A DNA stretch of 64,000 nt from Harmonia axyridis (taxonomy: Eukaryota > Arthropoda > Insecta > Coleoptera > Coccinellidae), in NCBI RefSeq assembly GCF_914767665.1, contig NC_059502.1, positions 6,200,001 through 6,264,000 of the forward strand. The letters run 5' to 3'. Both the position numbers and the translations under genes were made by a program. Below the pieces are notes generated by a model. That model had not been told where the DNA came from. It worked only from the letters and a program-made list of their open reading frames with translations, and searched no databases. This document shows positions 22,264 to 33,881 of this stretch, in pieces (position 1 is the first letter of the stretch; every line of letters starts with the position of its first letter).

Positions 22264-22518
22264 AGAAAATGCTATCTGTGCCAAATTAAGGTTTAAAAGG
22301 TTATTGATGAGCTGAATAGAAAGTCCGTTGATGAAGTAATTGCCCAAAGACCTGGTAAACTTGCTAGTGTACCGTCTGGTGATGCTGTTGCTACTCCCAC
22401 AGCTGCATCCGGTGGTGCTGCAGCCCCAGCTGCTGAAGAAGAGTAAAAAGAAAAGAATAAGGAAAAACCTGCAGAATCCGAGTCAGATGAAGACATAGGT
22501 TTAAGTCTCTCCGACTAA
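22264..22518 (+). pseudogene. RpLP2: RpLP2 retropseudogene (60S acidic ribosomal protein P2)
   Basis: The frame reads VIDELNRKSVDEVIAQRPGK, then an Ala/Pro-rich hinge, then EEE followed by an in-frame TAA, then a Lys/Glu stretch, AESESDEDIGLSLSD and a stop. This is the C-terminal two thirds of P2, whose conserved end is normally (S/E)DDDMGFGLFD; here the key Phe and Met residues have changed. There are no introns, a frameshift near 22290, an internal stop, and an AATAAA at 22553 with a following A-rich run. These features mark an old processed copy inserted by LINE machinery. P2 normally forms the ribosomal stalk that recruits elongation factors. The 5' third is missing. Confidence 0.85.
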
Positions 22519-22559
22519 GCTTCAGAACAATTATGTTTTCAAGTTTTTTTCAAATAAAT

Positions 22560-23518
22560 AAAAAAATATCCCTGTAACTTCGTTCGAAGCAATATGATCC
22601 TGTCTTTTTCTGTCCAATGCAGTAGATCAACAAATCCCAAAACCCACCCACCACGAAGAAATATAATTAAAATCCTCGGCGTATCGTGGGCCAAAAAAGA
22701 AGATTACCATCATCGCCGGAGTGAAAATTTCAATCCCCAATTTTTGCGAAACGAATTAAAAGTTGGAGGATCTCGTCGAGGTCGCGTCGCCAGAAGAACC
22801 GGAGTAGAAGGAACAGGACAGAGAAGGGTAGGAGGGGGTGGGGGGGTGAAAATCCGCGGATCCCCATGGCTAATGAGTTATTTGTCCATCCGGCGTATCA
22901 ACATTGTCCGGGGAATTTCTAATAGACCGAAATTAACGCCGGCTAAAAAAAAAAAAAGAACCCGAGGCCTTGTCGAGCTTCGACGAGGGCCGAATTGAAA
23001 TTAGGGCAACAAATGACGTACATTAGCGAGTGACAAGAGGCCTAAATTATTTTCGCGTCCCCATCAATTAACTCCCTTTTCGGGCCTGTTGGAATAATTG
23101 TGATTTCTTTTCTCTTCTCGGACGGTCTGCATTTTTTCCATCCGGTAATTAAGGAATGTTTCGGAAGAATGGCGGTGATTAGGATTATGAGTCGAGAGGC
23201 AGATTCACTCGGGGGAGATGAAGATATTAATTAAACTCCTCGGACGGTATTGCAGGAGTTTCTCATAGCCGCTTAGGAAGCTATAATAAGGAAGAGAGGA
23301 GAATAAGGAGGAGAGACGTTATTGTGAAACATTTCGTAAAACCACAAAAGATATAAAAGATATCATGTCACTAGAATGTCCCAGGACTGACTCACAGATG
23401 GCACCACCAGTGACATACCCATTTGCCATTGCCATTGCTCGATAAGTGTTATTCATATTCTGCTCGATCGGCAATAACAAGGGTTGAAACATGGTAAGCT
23501 GATTTATAAGATTAAATT
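22560..23518. other. Non-coding interval, GC-rich in part
   Basis: Moderately GC-rich at about 22740-23060, with an open frame (22594-22998) that is Arg/Gly-rich and has no recognisable domain. Likely non-coding. Confidence 0.3.
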
Positions 23519-24245
23519 AGATTGGATTCCGTTACACTGCAATCTTATGGTCTGTTGTGCCCAACATCAGAGCTATGCTCACCATAACGTGATCTACAGC
23601 TCGCCTTCTTCTTCCAGAGTTCTTATGAACTTCAGTATCAGAAATGGCTTCAAGGAGGCCACTTCCTCAAGTTTTTTTTCCAAAGCAGATTTTGTGTTGG
23701 CTAGTGATGGCGAGGCATTCCGCCATCAGGTGATTGGAAGTTTCGTCTTCCTCCCCACAGAATCTGCACTCACCATTTTCTGCTAGACCCATTCTCATGA
23801 GGTGTTTCCTGAGGTGACAATGGCCTGTGAAGAATCCAGTCAAAGGATGTAGTATATTCTTTATATTCTAGACTCTTCTTCGATTCCGCAGTATCAAAGT
23901 TTCAAAGAAACTTTTTGGGATGATCCAAACCAGGAAAATTCCGCCAGAATGTTTCCCTTTCGGTTTTTTCCTCCTCCTGAAACTCTTTCTTGTGAGTACA
24001 TTTGCCTTTACCATAGAAAGATTCTGGACCTATGGAAAGATTTAATTCTTCTTTTCTAGCAAGTGTGTTGGCCTCTTTATTCTCTTTAATTCCCGAGTGG
24101 CCTGGAACCCAGACAAAATATACTTTGTATTCTTCCATATTTCATTGAATTTTCTTCAGCACTCCAATACCATCTCAGTCCTCAGAATCGATGATTTGTA
24201 AGCTCAGTGCTCTAATTGCAGTCTAGCTATCAAACAAAATGAAAT
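23519..24245 (-). pseudogene. LINE remnant: RNase H and C-terminal zinc-knuckle region
   Basis: Minus strand, 5' to 3': SDFILFDS*TAIRALSLQI at about 24190-24245 (RNase H, with one stop), VYFVWVPGHSGIKENKEANT near 24080-24120, then downstream GPESFYGKGK and finally HLRKHLMRMGLAENGECRFC followed by GEEDETSNHLMAECLA near 23690-23830. This is the 3' end of an RNase-H-bearing LINE (I/R1/Jockey-like). A shorter relative of the C-terminal part is at 48835-49145. Broken by stops and frameshifts. Confidence 0.8.
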
Positions 24246-24431
24246 CCGAGTCAAGCTCAAGTCAAGTAGTAATTTTTCAATCTCAAGTTAGTCAAGTATA
24301 TCTTCATCAAGTACTTGAATCATATCAAGCTAACAAGCTACTCGATTTTTAGCGTGTTTTTGTGTAGTGTCACATCAATTGAAAAGAAAATGATGAATTG
24401 AGAAGAAACCTTGCAAAAAAACTTTTATTTA

Positions 24432-24705
24432 TAGAGCTTATTGTATGAAGGAACCGAAAATATAAACTTCTTTGAAATAGAAACATTAATTGAATCACTA
24501 GAAATCATAACACAATAAAAAATAATATAAAATAAAGGTTCATTTTGAGAAACCTCCAGGCTTTGTTTGATTTCATAATTCTCCATCCAGGATTTGAGAG
24601 ACATGAGGCATCTTATAGATTTGTCGCCTAACCTATTGAGAGTTTTTGTAGCTGTAAGAGCAGCTCTGGAAAATTGTTTTTTTACAGGAGCTTAAGGTGC
24701 TGGCG
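24432..24705 (-). pseudogene. hAT transposase C-terminal (dimerisation) remnant
   Basis: About 90 codons on the minus strand. They contain PAP*APVKKQFSRAALTATK and then LNRLGDKSIRCLMSLKSWME, which is the hallmark hAT dimerisation block (consensus S-APVER-FS-AG...RN-L...L-FLK). There is one in-frame stop, in the first motif. The reading frame then stays open to a TAA near 24432. The remaining domains are gone. This identifies the whole TCAAG repeat family in the window as hAT-derived. Confidence 0.7.
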
Positions 24706-24742
24706 TTTATAAAAAATCCTTGGCCATCTTGGCCAAGTATGG

Positions 24743-25558
24743 AATAGTTATTTATAATACAAGTGCAGAAGGCATTGATATTCTTCCACGAGTTCAAAAT
24801 TCAAAAACGAGCCACGAAGTGGCGAGTTTTGGAATGAACGAGTGGTAGAATGAGCCTTCTGTACGAGTATTATACATTATTTTCTCTAATTCATTGCATT
24901 TTCATTGAAATTAATGAAATAATTCCATAAATATCATTTAGTGATTTTTGCATTGAAAAATGTTGGTTGGCAGAACTGACTTCTTTCAGGCAAATTGATG
25001 AATTGACAGATAAAGCCGTGGCGGAAAGTTCGGAGTACCAACATAGAATAATAAAATATAATCATGAAAACTGTGCGTTTCTGATATATTCTCGCACGGT
25101 TTTGTTCTACAAGATGTGGAAGAATGAACGGAATAACCACAGAATTAGAGAATAGTTATTTATAATACAAGTGCAGAAGGCATTGATATTCTTCCACGAG
25201 TTCAAAATTCAAAAACGAGCCACGAAGTGGCGAGTTTTGGAATGAACGAGTGGTAGAATGAGCCTTCTGTACGAGTATTATACATTATTTTCTCCAATTC
25301 ATTGCATTTTCATTGAAATTAATGAAATATTTCCATAAATATCATTTAGTGATTTTTGCATTGAAAAATGTTGGTTGGCAGAACTGATTTCTTTAAGGCA
25401 ATTTGATGAATTGACAGATAAAGCCGTAGCGGAATGTTCGGAGTGCCAACATAGAATAATAAAATATAACCATGAAAACTGTGCGTTTCTGATATATTCT
25501 CGCACGATTTTGTTCTACAAGATGTGGAAGAATGAACGGAATAACCACAGAATTAGAG
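24743..25558. repeat. 408-bp tandem duplication
   Basis: Two direct units, 24743-25150 and 25151-25558, differ at a few percent of positions. Each begins AATAGTTATTTATAATACAA and ends CACAGAATTAGAG. Within each unit the first 125 bp form an imperfect palindrome (ATAATAC...CAGAAGGC against GCCTTCTGTACGAGTATTAT around CGAGCCACGAAGTGGCGAG). A partial third copy is at 61857. Confidence 0.9.
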
Positions 25559-25888
25559 AAAGATATTTCTGAAACTACCAAAATCTACCAATAGATTTAA
25601 TAGAAATGTGATAAAACTACTAATAAAGTCACACTGTCGAATGCTTCAGTCTCTCGGCGCTGGAGGAATCCCCTTATTCAGTCTAAGCGCACACGAAAGT
25701 GCCGAAATATATGTCATGCTACGCTTCACATCAAGCTCAAGTAATATAAAGTAGTTTGATATCAAGTCAAGCTATAAATATCTAAAATCAAGTCAAGTCA
25801 AGCTTAATTATGTAATTTTTCACGAGCTTGATTTTCAAGTCAAGGAGTTGGTTGAAATATTAAGCTACCTGGCTTGATAAATCTCTAG

Positions 25889-26957
25889 ATATTACCATAA
25901 TACTCGAAAATTTCTATGATCTTACCTAGGCCACCTGTATTAAAAAACGTTCGTTTTTTCTACAGAATCTCAACATCCTTTCCCATTTGAATATCTCACG
26001 AAAAGTATAAGCTTCAAAGGAAGAAACAATATCTTCGACGATGTTCCTCTGTATTTCAGCACCTTATACCAATTACTTCCGCTTCCAGTTTTCATAGTCG
26101 AAAATAAAAATCACTCCTCACCAGCATCTGTACCACGATCCGACCGCTCTGTTCTTAATGAAACGAATAACTTGGCTTTCGTGAGTTTCAACCACGGAAC
26201 TTTTCAGCATTTTTCAAAAGATGAACGCTGAAAACAATTCTTTATGCAGACCACCATTACGGCACCGCCCTTCGAGACAATGAACATTAAACGTTAAAAT
26301 GCCGTTAATAAAAATTAATGCGAGCAGTGTTACCAACGCCCGGCAGAATAATTGAAAAGAATGCTCTAATTTTCCGAAATTTTTTTTTGTTCTTTTCTCC
26401 CTTTTTGTTCAGACGGGGCGAGGAGCGGAAGGGTCTGCCCTATGTTTAATCACGAAACATGAGAAATTCCCGATGTTCATCAGGTGGTTCTAATTTATTT
26501 TTTTTCTTCTTTTTTTGGGGTAGAGTTTTTCGAACGACGTCGGAGAAGAATGGCGGGCTTTTTTTGAGGGAGCGGAAGAAGTGAGGTTGGAATTAATTTC
26601 GATACAGCGTTGGGTTTTGTGCGTGTTGATTGGTTCTTTGAAAGAACTCCCGTATAGTTGATTCAGATTTCTGGGTGAAGCATGTCAGGTTTCTCTCTTT
26701 TCTTTAATTTTTTTTCATTGAATAGCTTTAACTTATTTCTCAGTTATTTATAGTGAATTATATGGTATTCGTCGTGGAAATGAGTTTCGATAGGAAATTT
26801 TTAGACGGTAGACACTAATTCAATTTTGTTTCAGTCAAATTGAAAAATTGCAATTGTGTATCAGAGAAATGTATGCAAAGTGCTTTGCAAACAAGTTGCA
26901 AAATTGACGATCTTGTAACGCTAGAATCCCAGCTACTACATTTTTTATTCTGAAGTA
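25889..26957. other. Interval with no recognised feature
   Basis: Mixed composition with a GC-richer part near 26240-26600. No supported gene, repeat edge or RNA. Confidence 0.3.
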
Positions 26958-27904
26958 TAGGGTGTTTTTTTTTCGAGTTAACAGCTGTCAAGTGATTTAT
27001 TCTCAGTTTGGTTTGGCAATTCATCATGAATAGACTCACGCCTGAACAACGCTAGTAAATAGTGCAATTTTATTTCGAAAATAATGGTTCTGTGCGGAAT
27101 ACGTATCGCGCACTACGTCCATTTCATTTTGTTTAGCGATGAAGCGCACTTTTGGTTGAATGGCTACGTCAACAAACAAAACTGCCGCATTTGGAGTGAA
27201 GCTAATCCTCAAGTGTATGTCGAAACACCGTTACATGATGTAATAATGGTCTAAAGGATAAATATATATTATATTATATATTATTATCCAGAAAAACTGA
27301 CTGTTTGGGGCACTTTATGGGCTGGTGGAATCATTGGTCCGTACTTCTTCAAAAACGATGATGACCAGAACGTTACAGTCAATGGTGATCGGTACAGAGC
27401 CATGATTACTAAAGTTTTTTTCCTGAATTCAACAAACATGATGTCCAGGAGCTGTGGTTCCAACAAGACGGCGCCACATGCCACACAGCTCGTGCCACAA
27501 TCGATTTATTGAAAGACACGTTTGGTGACCGCCTAATTTCACGTTTTGGACCTGTGAATTGGCCTCCAAGATCTTGTGATTTAACACCGCTAGTTTACTT
27601 TCTGTGGGGCTATGTAAAGTCATTGGTCTATGCGGATAAGCCACAAACCCTTGACCATTTGGAAGACAACATTCGCCGTGTTATTGCTGATATACGGCCA
27701 CAAATGTTGGAAAAAGTCATCGAAAATTGGACATTCAGATTGGGCTACATCAGAGCCAGTCGTGGCGGTCATATGCCAGAAATCATATTCAAAATCTAAT
27801 GCTACAAGATTATCTTGCGGATAAATAAAATTCATGTCAATCGAATAATCCATCGTTGTTTTATTGCAATTTAAAGTTCTATAGTTCTGAAGAAAACACC
27901 CTTT
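26958..27904 (+). mobile_element. rosa-like DD41D mariner, copy A
   Basis: Starts TAGGGTGTTTTTTTTTCGAG and ends with the inverse type terminus (GAAAACACCCT). It lacks about 50 bp after the first 20 bases compared with the other copies and has about 48 bp of extra AT-rich sequence at 27238-27288. The transposase N-terminus (MNRLTPEQR-like) is fused directly to FSDEAHFWLNGYVNKQNCRI, as in the other copies. The C-terminal piece (27509-27799) keeps WPPRSCDLTPLVYFLWGYVK, with the third Asp changed to Val. Confidence 0.85.
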
Positions 27905-29618
27905 ACAATAATAAAAAAAATTGAGAAATCAATAGTATTTTCTATATCTTTTTCTTTTGTGACAGTTTAATAACAAGATGATATTTATGTATTGCAGACC
28001 AGCAAGCTGCATTTCAGAGGAGTAAAAATTTTCTGTTTCATCTGCCTGTAATTGACTTTTTATTATCGAATTTTTTTAGAGGTTTGTATATGATTTAATG
28101 ATTTGATTGATTTTATTTCATCGACCCATCAAATTTTTTTCCAAAAAATGGGCGAATATTCAACCTAACGATACCTCTGTATTATCCGCTCCTAACCATC
28201 AAAAAATAATTCTATACTTTTTAACAGAGTTGAAAAGTTACATTATTAAAAAAGTTAGTAGAAAAGTAAAATAGTAAAATTAGTAGAAAAGTAACATTGT
28301 AAGAAAGGTAACATTTTCGTGATCTACATAGTCGAATCCATCAATAAAATGATACAATAGTACAACAATAGTTATTTTACGAAAATTTTTAGACAAAAAA
28401 TTTTTCAGGTGGGATCAAAATTTGGCTAATCAGAAATCGTCAATCATGGCACCGCTCACCGATTCTCCGTAGACCTCCTGGTTTTGAGAAAATTTGAACT
28501 CGAAATTTGGGAAAAAATTGGATTTGCCTACAAAAATCGTTATATCTCCAGAATTATTCGTCACAGACCCCCACAAAAAAAAACGTTTTTCAAGTTCTGA
28601 TCTAGAACATAGTGAGGTTTCAAAGACTTAGCTTACGTCCAGGAGAAGTTGCAGCCTCGGGAATATTATCAATTTTTTTCTCTAAATTTTTCAGATTAAT
28701 TTAGGTAATAATGGACTAATCGCCCAACTGCAAGCATTTTTGTGATCTACATAGTCGAATCATTCAATAAAAAGATACAATAGTCCCATGTTTCTAGTGC
28801 CCTGAATATGGCTATGTGAATGGTCGAAAGCTTGGCTAAATTCAATAAAGAACTTGAATAAGATCCTTAAGCGACTTTCTACCCGATGTATAATCCTTTT
28901 TTTTTTCCTTTCCTTCTGAAGTCACATTTCCGTTACGAAACGTCCGTTGTATCCGCTTATACCAAAGTCAAACCACGCAACTAGCGACCTCTGTAACGCA
29001 ATATTTCCACCTCTATCTGTCCCCGTTTCCATTCATATTCCTTTAACGTCGAGGGGTTTCTATGCTGATTATCCCACATATTTCTCCCGTACCCTCCCAT
29101 CCGTATCACAGGAGAATTATTGAAGTGATCCCAGATACAAATGGCATCTTTGTATGTTGAATACGACGAAACTTCAACGGAGAGCTGGGTCAGCGATGAT
29201 ATACAGCAGTAACCTATATACAGCCGCTCGGCTGTAGGAACTTTAATCTCGAAGGTGGCTTGGATGAAGGATTGGGGAAGTTTTTCGAATCTGGGGGCGG
29301 GTAAATTAGAGCCATAAAATTGATTGCTGGGCGCTAGTAGGGGCTCTATAGAAAGAGGTGTGGTGCGAGATTCGTTCTCGATAGGTTTTCCGTATTGAGG
29401 AACGTAAGGGAAATGGGAAAATGTTCCTTCCGCAACAATAATCTTCGTGAGGTTCGGTTTTTCCGAGAACTAATGTGATGAAAATGATGTATACTGTGGA
29501 AATTCGGAGAGAGAGATTTGATGTGACGGTAGAAACTTTTACGCAGTTTATTCTCTCCAGATTTATGCTTCAAATCAACAGATTGTTGGTTTGGGTCTTA
29601 AGGTTTTAAATGATAATA
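27905..29618. other. Non-coding interval with a 50-bp direct repeat
   Basis: The words TGATCTACATAGTCGAATC and TCAATAAAA(T/A)GATACAAT occur at 28318-28360 and again at 28742-28783, bracketing about 420 bp. This may be a repeat with short terminal direct repeats. No gene is supported. Confidence 0.4.
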
Positions 29619-30391
29619 TTAGGTGTACAACTTTGCTTCCGCCGTTTTTCCCGAAATTCGAGGCTTCATTGTGAAAATCTGGTTATACATTTATTATTCG
29701 AAGTATTGTCAATCGCTGGCCACTACTTTCTCCCATCTTTCGGGCAGCGTACGAATCTCGCGTTGAAAACACTGGTAATCTTTTGAAGCGATCCACGAAT
29801 CGATCCAATTTTTTACTTCTTCATTAGACCGGAAGGGCTGGTCATCCAAGCCGTGTGCCATTGATCAAAACAAGTGATAGTTCGAGGGAGAAACGTCTGG
29901 AGAATACGGCAGTGGGGTAAGACTTCCCAATTCAATGTTTCCAAATATGTTTTGAGCACTTTTGCAACATGGGTCGAGCATTGTCATGCTGTTAGATCAC
30001 TTTATCATGTCTCTCGTTGTATTGCTGCCATTTGTCTTTCAATTTTCGGCTCAAACGCATTGATTGCGTTCGATGACGATTGCCTGTGATTGTTTCAGTC
30101 GGTTTCAACAACTCAGAATACACTTGGCGCTTGGGATTATCGTAATGAACCCATTTTTCGTCTCCAGTCACAATGCGATGCAGAAATCCTTTTCGTCTAG
30201 GCCTTGCAAGCAGCTGTTCACAAGCAAACAAACGCCGTTTAACATCTCTCGGCTTCAACTTATACGGCACCCAATTTCCTCGTTTCTGAATCATTTCCAT
30301 GGCTTTCAGTTTTGAAATGGTTTGTTGCGTCACTCCCAATGATCCTGCCACTTCTTGTTGCGTTTGACACGAGTCTTGATCAAGTAATGCC
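29619..30391 (-). mobile_element. mariner DD34D element, family 1, copy 4 (5' truncated)
   Basis: The best preserved terminal repeat of the family, TTAGGTGTACAACTTTGCTT, is at 29619. Homology stops abruptly at about 30391, within the transposase N-terminal third, so the HTH region and 5' terminus are lost. Confidence 0.85.
29770..30391 (-). pseudogene. Decayed mariner transposase (family 1, copy 4)
   Basis: The piece 29992-30393 (133 residues) reads LDQDSCQTQQEVAGSLGVTQ, KRGNWVPYKLKPRDVKRRLF, GFLHRIVTGDEKWVHYDNPK (first catalytic Asp present) and then jumps to YSELLKPTETITGNRHRTQS, i.e. an internal loss of roughly 45 codons around the SWGKPG region. The second and third Asp regions lie downstream in other frames. 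Confidence 0.8.
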
Positions 30392-31340
30392 ATTCTCGGA
30401 TGAGAAGTGACTTTTCATGGCTCGCCTTCAATTACAAGCGTAGTGAGGCATTATTTTTTTCTCGAGAACAGATCATCCTACCGAAAAAAATACAAGACGC
30501 ATTTTTTCAGTAAATCTCATCGAGTTCGAGAAAAAAAGTCGAAATTTTTATCGGATGTTTGAAAAAATAGTAAACAAGAGTTTTATGCATTGCCCCTCAA
30601 TTTTTTTGAGAAACCCACCTCTCAAACTTGTTTTTTATGAAAAATATAATCAGCATTAAATTTGCCATGAAAAGTTGCGCCTCTAACTCTTCTATTAAAA
30701 TCAATCGAGGCGTTTAAACGTTATCGCAGAAAATGTATAATTAAATTGAAGTTTTCAGATGGCCGTAATTGGAAGAGGAAGCATTTTCGAACAAATGTTT
30801 AGGGAAAGTTATTTCTTATTTTGATGAGTTCTATCACCTCCTGAAGTTCTGTCGCACAATTAGGAACTTGTGCCCCAAATCTAAAGTTCCCACACACGTA
30901 CTCGCACTGCGTGTAACAATCGCGTCGATAAATCGCATCCAGTCGCATCAGTTCATTCGTGAACAGCTTCCGCACTTGGCCGGTCCGGGATTTACCGCCC
31001 GGGCGTTATAAATCAGTCCACATTATTGGAGTAATCCGGTAAACCCGAAATATATATTATTCAAATTCGCAATAATTCAGTCACGGGGCCCCACGTCGGG
31101 TAGGACGGTTCGGCGGTGAATGTCCCTAAAACCTCGCATTTCACGCTCAAACTTGGGACACTGCGACAAAATACGTACGCGGATCCCGACATTATTATGT
31201 ATATCGTTCGCGGAGATTTAGGAGGGCGGCTATAGGTGCCGGCTTGTGCGGGAAATTGCCAGCCAAGCCGTTCTCTGGAGACGTCCAGATTTACATGTTT
31301 CGCAGTTTCGTCGAGATTCATGTCATTACGGGTACGGCCA
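30392..31340. other. Non-coding interval with a GC-rich block at about 30880-31330
   Basis: No gene is supported; the GC-rich block joins the tandem repeat that follows. Confidence 0.35.
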
Positions 31341-32008
31341 ATCGGGTCGTCTGTGGCGGCTTTTAGCTTTCAGACACATTTATGTTTTTGGAGTGAGAAC
31401 TTCTTTAGAGGCACTTTGAAGTATTGTTGTGAACACTGGCGGCTCCTGCATGGGGTAAAATTGTTTTTACTAACGTAAAAAAGACATGTTATTTCCGGAG
31501 GGTAAATCGGGTCGTCTGTGGTGACTTTAAGCTTTCAGACACATTTGTTTTTTTGAGGTGAAAACTCATTCAGAGGAATTTCAAACAATTTTGCATTCAG
31601 TAAAGACTGCTGTAGAGTTAAAATTGATTTCACAGACGTAAAAAGTAGGTACTAAAGGTGTTTTATGTCATTAAGAGTACAGGACATCGGGACATCTGTG
31701 GCGGCTCTTAGCTTTCAGGCACATTTATGTTTTTGAAGTGAAAACTTGTTTAGGGGCACTTTGAGCTATTTTTGCGAACAGTGGCGGCTGCTGCAAGGGG
31801 TGGAATTAAACTCACATACGTAAAATGTACTTTTGTCGCAAACGCGATTCATGTCATTTTGGTAGGGTAAATCGTGTCGTCTGTGGAGACTGTTAGCTTT
31901 CACTAAACACTTTTATGTTTTTGAGGTGAAAACTTCTTTAGGGGCACTTTGAGCTATTGTAGTGAACAGTGGCGGCTGTAGCAAGGAGGTTAATTCATTT
32001 CGTAGATA
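31341..32008. repeat. Four-unit tandem repeat, 165-185 bp per unit
   Basis: Units begin near 31341, 31506, 31686 and 31871 with ATCGGGTCGTCTGTGG-like sequence. Each then has TTAGCTTTCA, CACATTTATGTTTTTG, GTGAAAACTTCTTTAG, GGCACTTTGA and usually GTGGCGGCTG. Units differ at many positions, so the array is old. Non-coding; no terminal structure seen. Confidence 0.85.
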
Positions 32009-32193
32009 TCTTTTTTCGTCAGGCCGTGAGCATGAGAATTACTATATCGAGTATAACAAGCCGTTTTTACTTTTATAAAAAAAATTGTCTTTTGTCTGAG
32101 ATCACAACGTCACAAAGTTCGTGATGCTCATAAAGTTTGCTCGGTCCCATCATTTCATTCTTATATTTGATTCTGTTGTTTTCTACCTAATCA

Positions 32194-32900
32194 TTGAACA
32201 GTCAGAATTCTAATAAAGGGTTTCCCAATAAAAGTTGCATTTTGATTAGCCTGTTATCTAGGCAACCGTCATTTTCGAAACATTTTTTTTTTTACTTTTC
32301 ACAAGTAGAAACTACGCCATTACTAATAATGGAAGATGAACACTTCAACAACCCCTTCACAAAATTATTAAAATTCACTTCAAAAACGTTTGTAATTTTG
32401 GAGTTACTTTTGGTCATCGTAGCACCTTCTCACCTGGAAAAACTGGCGAAAAAATTTGAACTCTTGGGACAAGTTTGATATGTGAAAAATCGCAACCGTG
32501 TGTGTCGCTCAAGAAAAACCAAGTATATTGCTGCTATAGCCCGTAGTGTTGAGGAAAACCCAGATTTGTCGATTCCTCGTTGATCTTAGGAATTGATTAA
32601 CGATTTTTCATGACCTGAACTGACGTTGTGAACAACGTCTTTTTCCAACAGGATGGTGCACGTGCTACACAAGTAACGAAACAATGGCAGTTTTGAAAGA
32701 AGAGTTTCCTGGCCTCTCACGAAGAGGTGATCACAATTGACCACCGGGATCTTGTGATTTAACACCTATAGACTTTTTTCTTTAGGACCACATGAAAGAT
32801 TAGGTATATGCTACAATTTATTCGAAACCTAAAAGACGTATTCAAGACCTATACAAACTGCTTGATGGCTGGACTATAAGATTTAACATAGAGTTCTAGA
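32194..32900 (+). pseudogene. Decayed IS630/mariner-type transposase remnant
   Basis: Around 32480-32580 a frame reads KTKYIAAIARSVEENPDLSI, the linker after the HTH in rosa-like transposases. Around 32640-32800, across frameshifts, FFQQDGAR and a degraded CDLTPIDFF block are readable. The terminus near 32215 (GGGTTTCCCAATAAAAG) differs from the rosa-like copies, so this is a distinct family. Confidence 0.55.
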
Positions 32901-33864
32901 AACCTCAGATCTCATCCATTATACATAAGACACGATCACAACCCCAAAAATAGCCATGTTTTACCGCTCTCTGCCCATCTCGAATTGTTTCCATGCCGAG
33001 CCTGTCGGTTATTTTGTTTTTATAACCCCTTTTTTCCCCAAGTTACATCTCAATCGAGGACATCCCCTAAATCCCTGCAGAGAACGGTATCCCCCTATAA
33101 AAATATTCTGGTGATAAAAAGTTTCGTCTGATCCCCTACTCCCAATCCGATGATAATAATTTCGCTGCTAAGGAGCTAACATCAGCATCTCGTAAAATAT
33201 CAACATAAAAATCGCAACATAAAAGAGTAAGGATTAGGACCGCTTTATCAGGAAATAAAAAAAATGATGTTGGAATTGATTCCAGTTCGTGAAAGAATTT
33301 TTTCGATGATATACATTAAGAGAGCACTTCTGGGATACTCTTGGTGATGTAGGGGGTCGAAAAATATGGAATTTTTGACCCTTTTTGGAAAGATTTTGGC
33401 CAAGGGGTAGTCAAGATAGCACTTCCCATACAGAATGAGTTTTAAATATGAAAAAAATTAAATGATTCATTATTATTTGAAAAAAACAAAAAATCCCACA
33501 ACAATGGAAATATCACCATAATTTAATCCACAGCAAAATCTATAAGGAGCAATAGAGTTAAGATAGCTAAGTTGATCATAATAATATTCAAGGGTAGAAG
33601 TACTCATTATTATAGGATTGAGTGGTTGATTTCCATTACCTTTTCAACCTCCTTTTTTCCTTCCCCGATTCACAATACTTAGCAGACAAAAAAAATTCGA
33701 TTTATGTTTGATAATCTAAAAAATAGGTGATCAGGCTATCAAATTACCTGGTGCTCTTTTTCTGTTAAATTTTCTCTGGATAATAAGGTTGAAGAACCTA
33801 CTCCTCAGAGCTAGATAGATGAATTTTCAATTTTTGAATTTTCCCATTTCACCCGTTACAAATT
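32901..33864. other. AT-rich interval, possibly including a decayed LTR
   Basis: No gene. If the primer-binding site at 33865 is real, the sequence just before it (ending CCCGTTACAAATT) should be the 3' end of a 5' LTR. I cannot place the LTR start. Confidence 0.3.
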
Positions 33865-33881
33865 TGGCACCCAACGTGGGG
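33865..33881 (+). other. Candidate tRNA-Lys primer-binding site of an LTR element
   Basis: TGGCACCCAACGTGGGG is complementary, with one G-to-A difference, to the CCA-tailed 3' end of metazoan tRNA-Lys(CUU). It stands after TTACAAAT, a plausible LTR end. No gag or pol follows. The same 17-mer is at 58038-58054 in reverse. Confidence 0.5.

Larger units (their letters stand above)
24250..25888. mobile_element. hAT element remnant with TCAAG-rich ends
   Basis: The left edge abuts the LINE remnant; the right end is GGCTTGATAAATCTCTAG. Subterminal regions are packed with TCAAG/CTTGA words in opposite orientations. It carries a recognisable hAT transposase C-terminus (24432-24705, minus) and has been enlarged by a 408-bp tandem duplication. 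Related ends are at 4255, 39370 and 41147. Confidence 0.7.

Noticed and set aside
22594..22998. 134-codon frame rich in Arg and Gly
   Set aside because: Contains simple-sequence stretches and no recognisable domain; probably chance in a purine-rich block.
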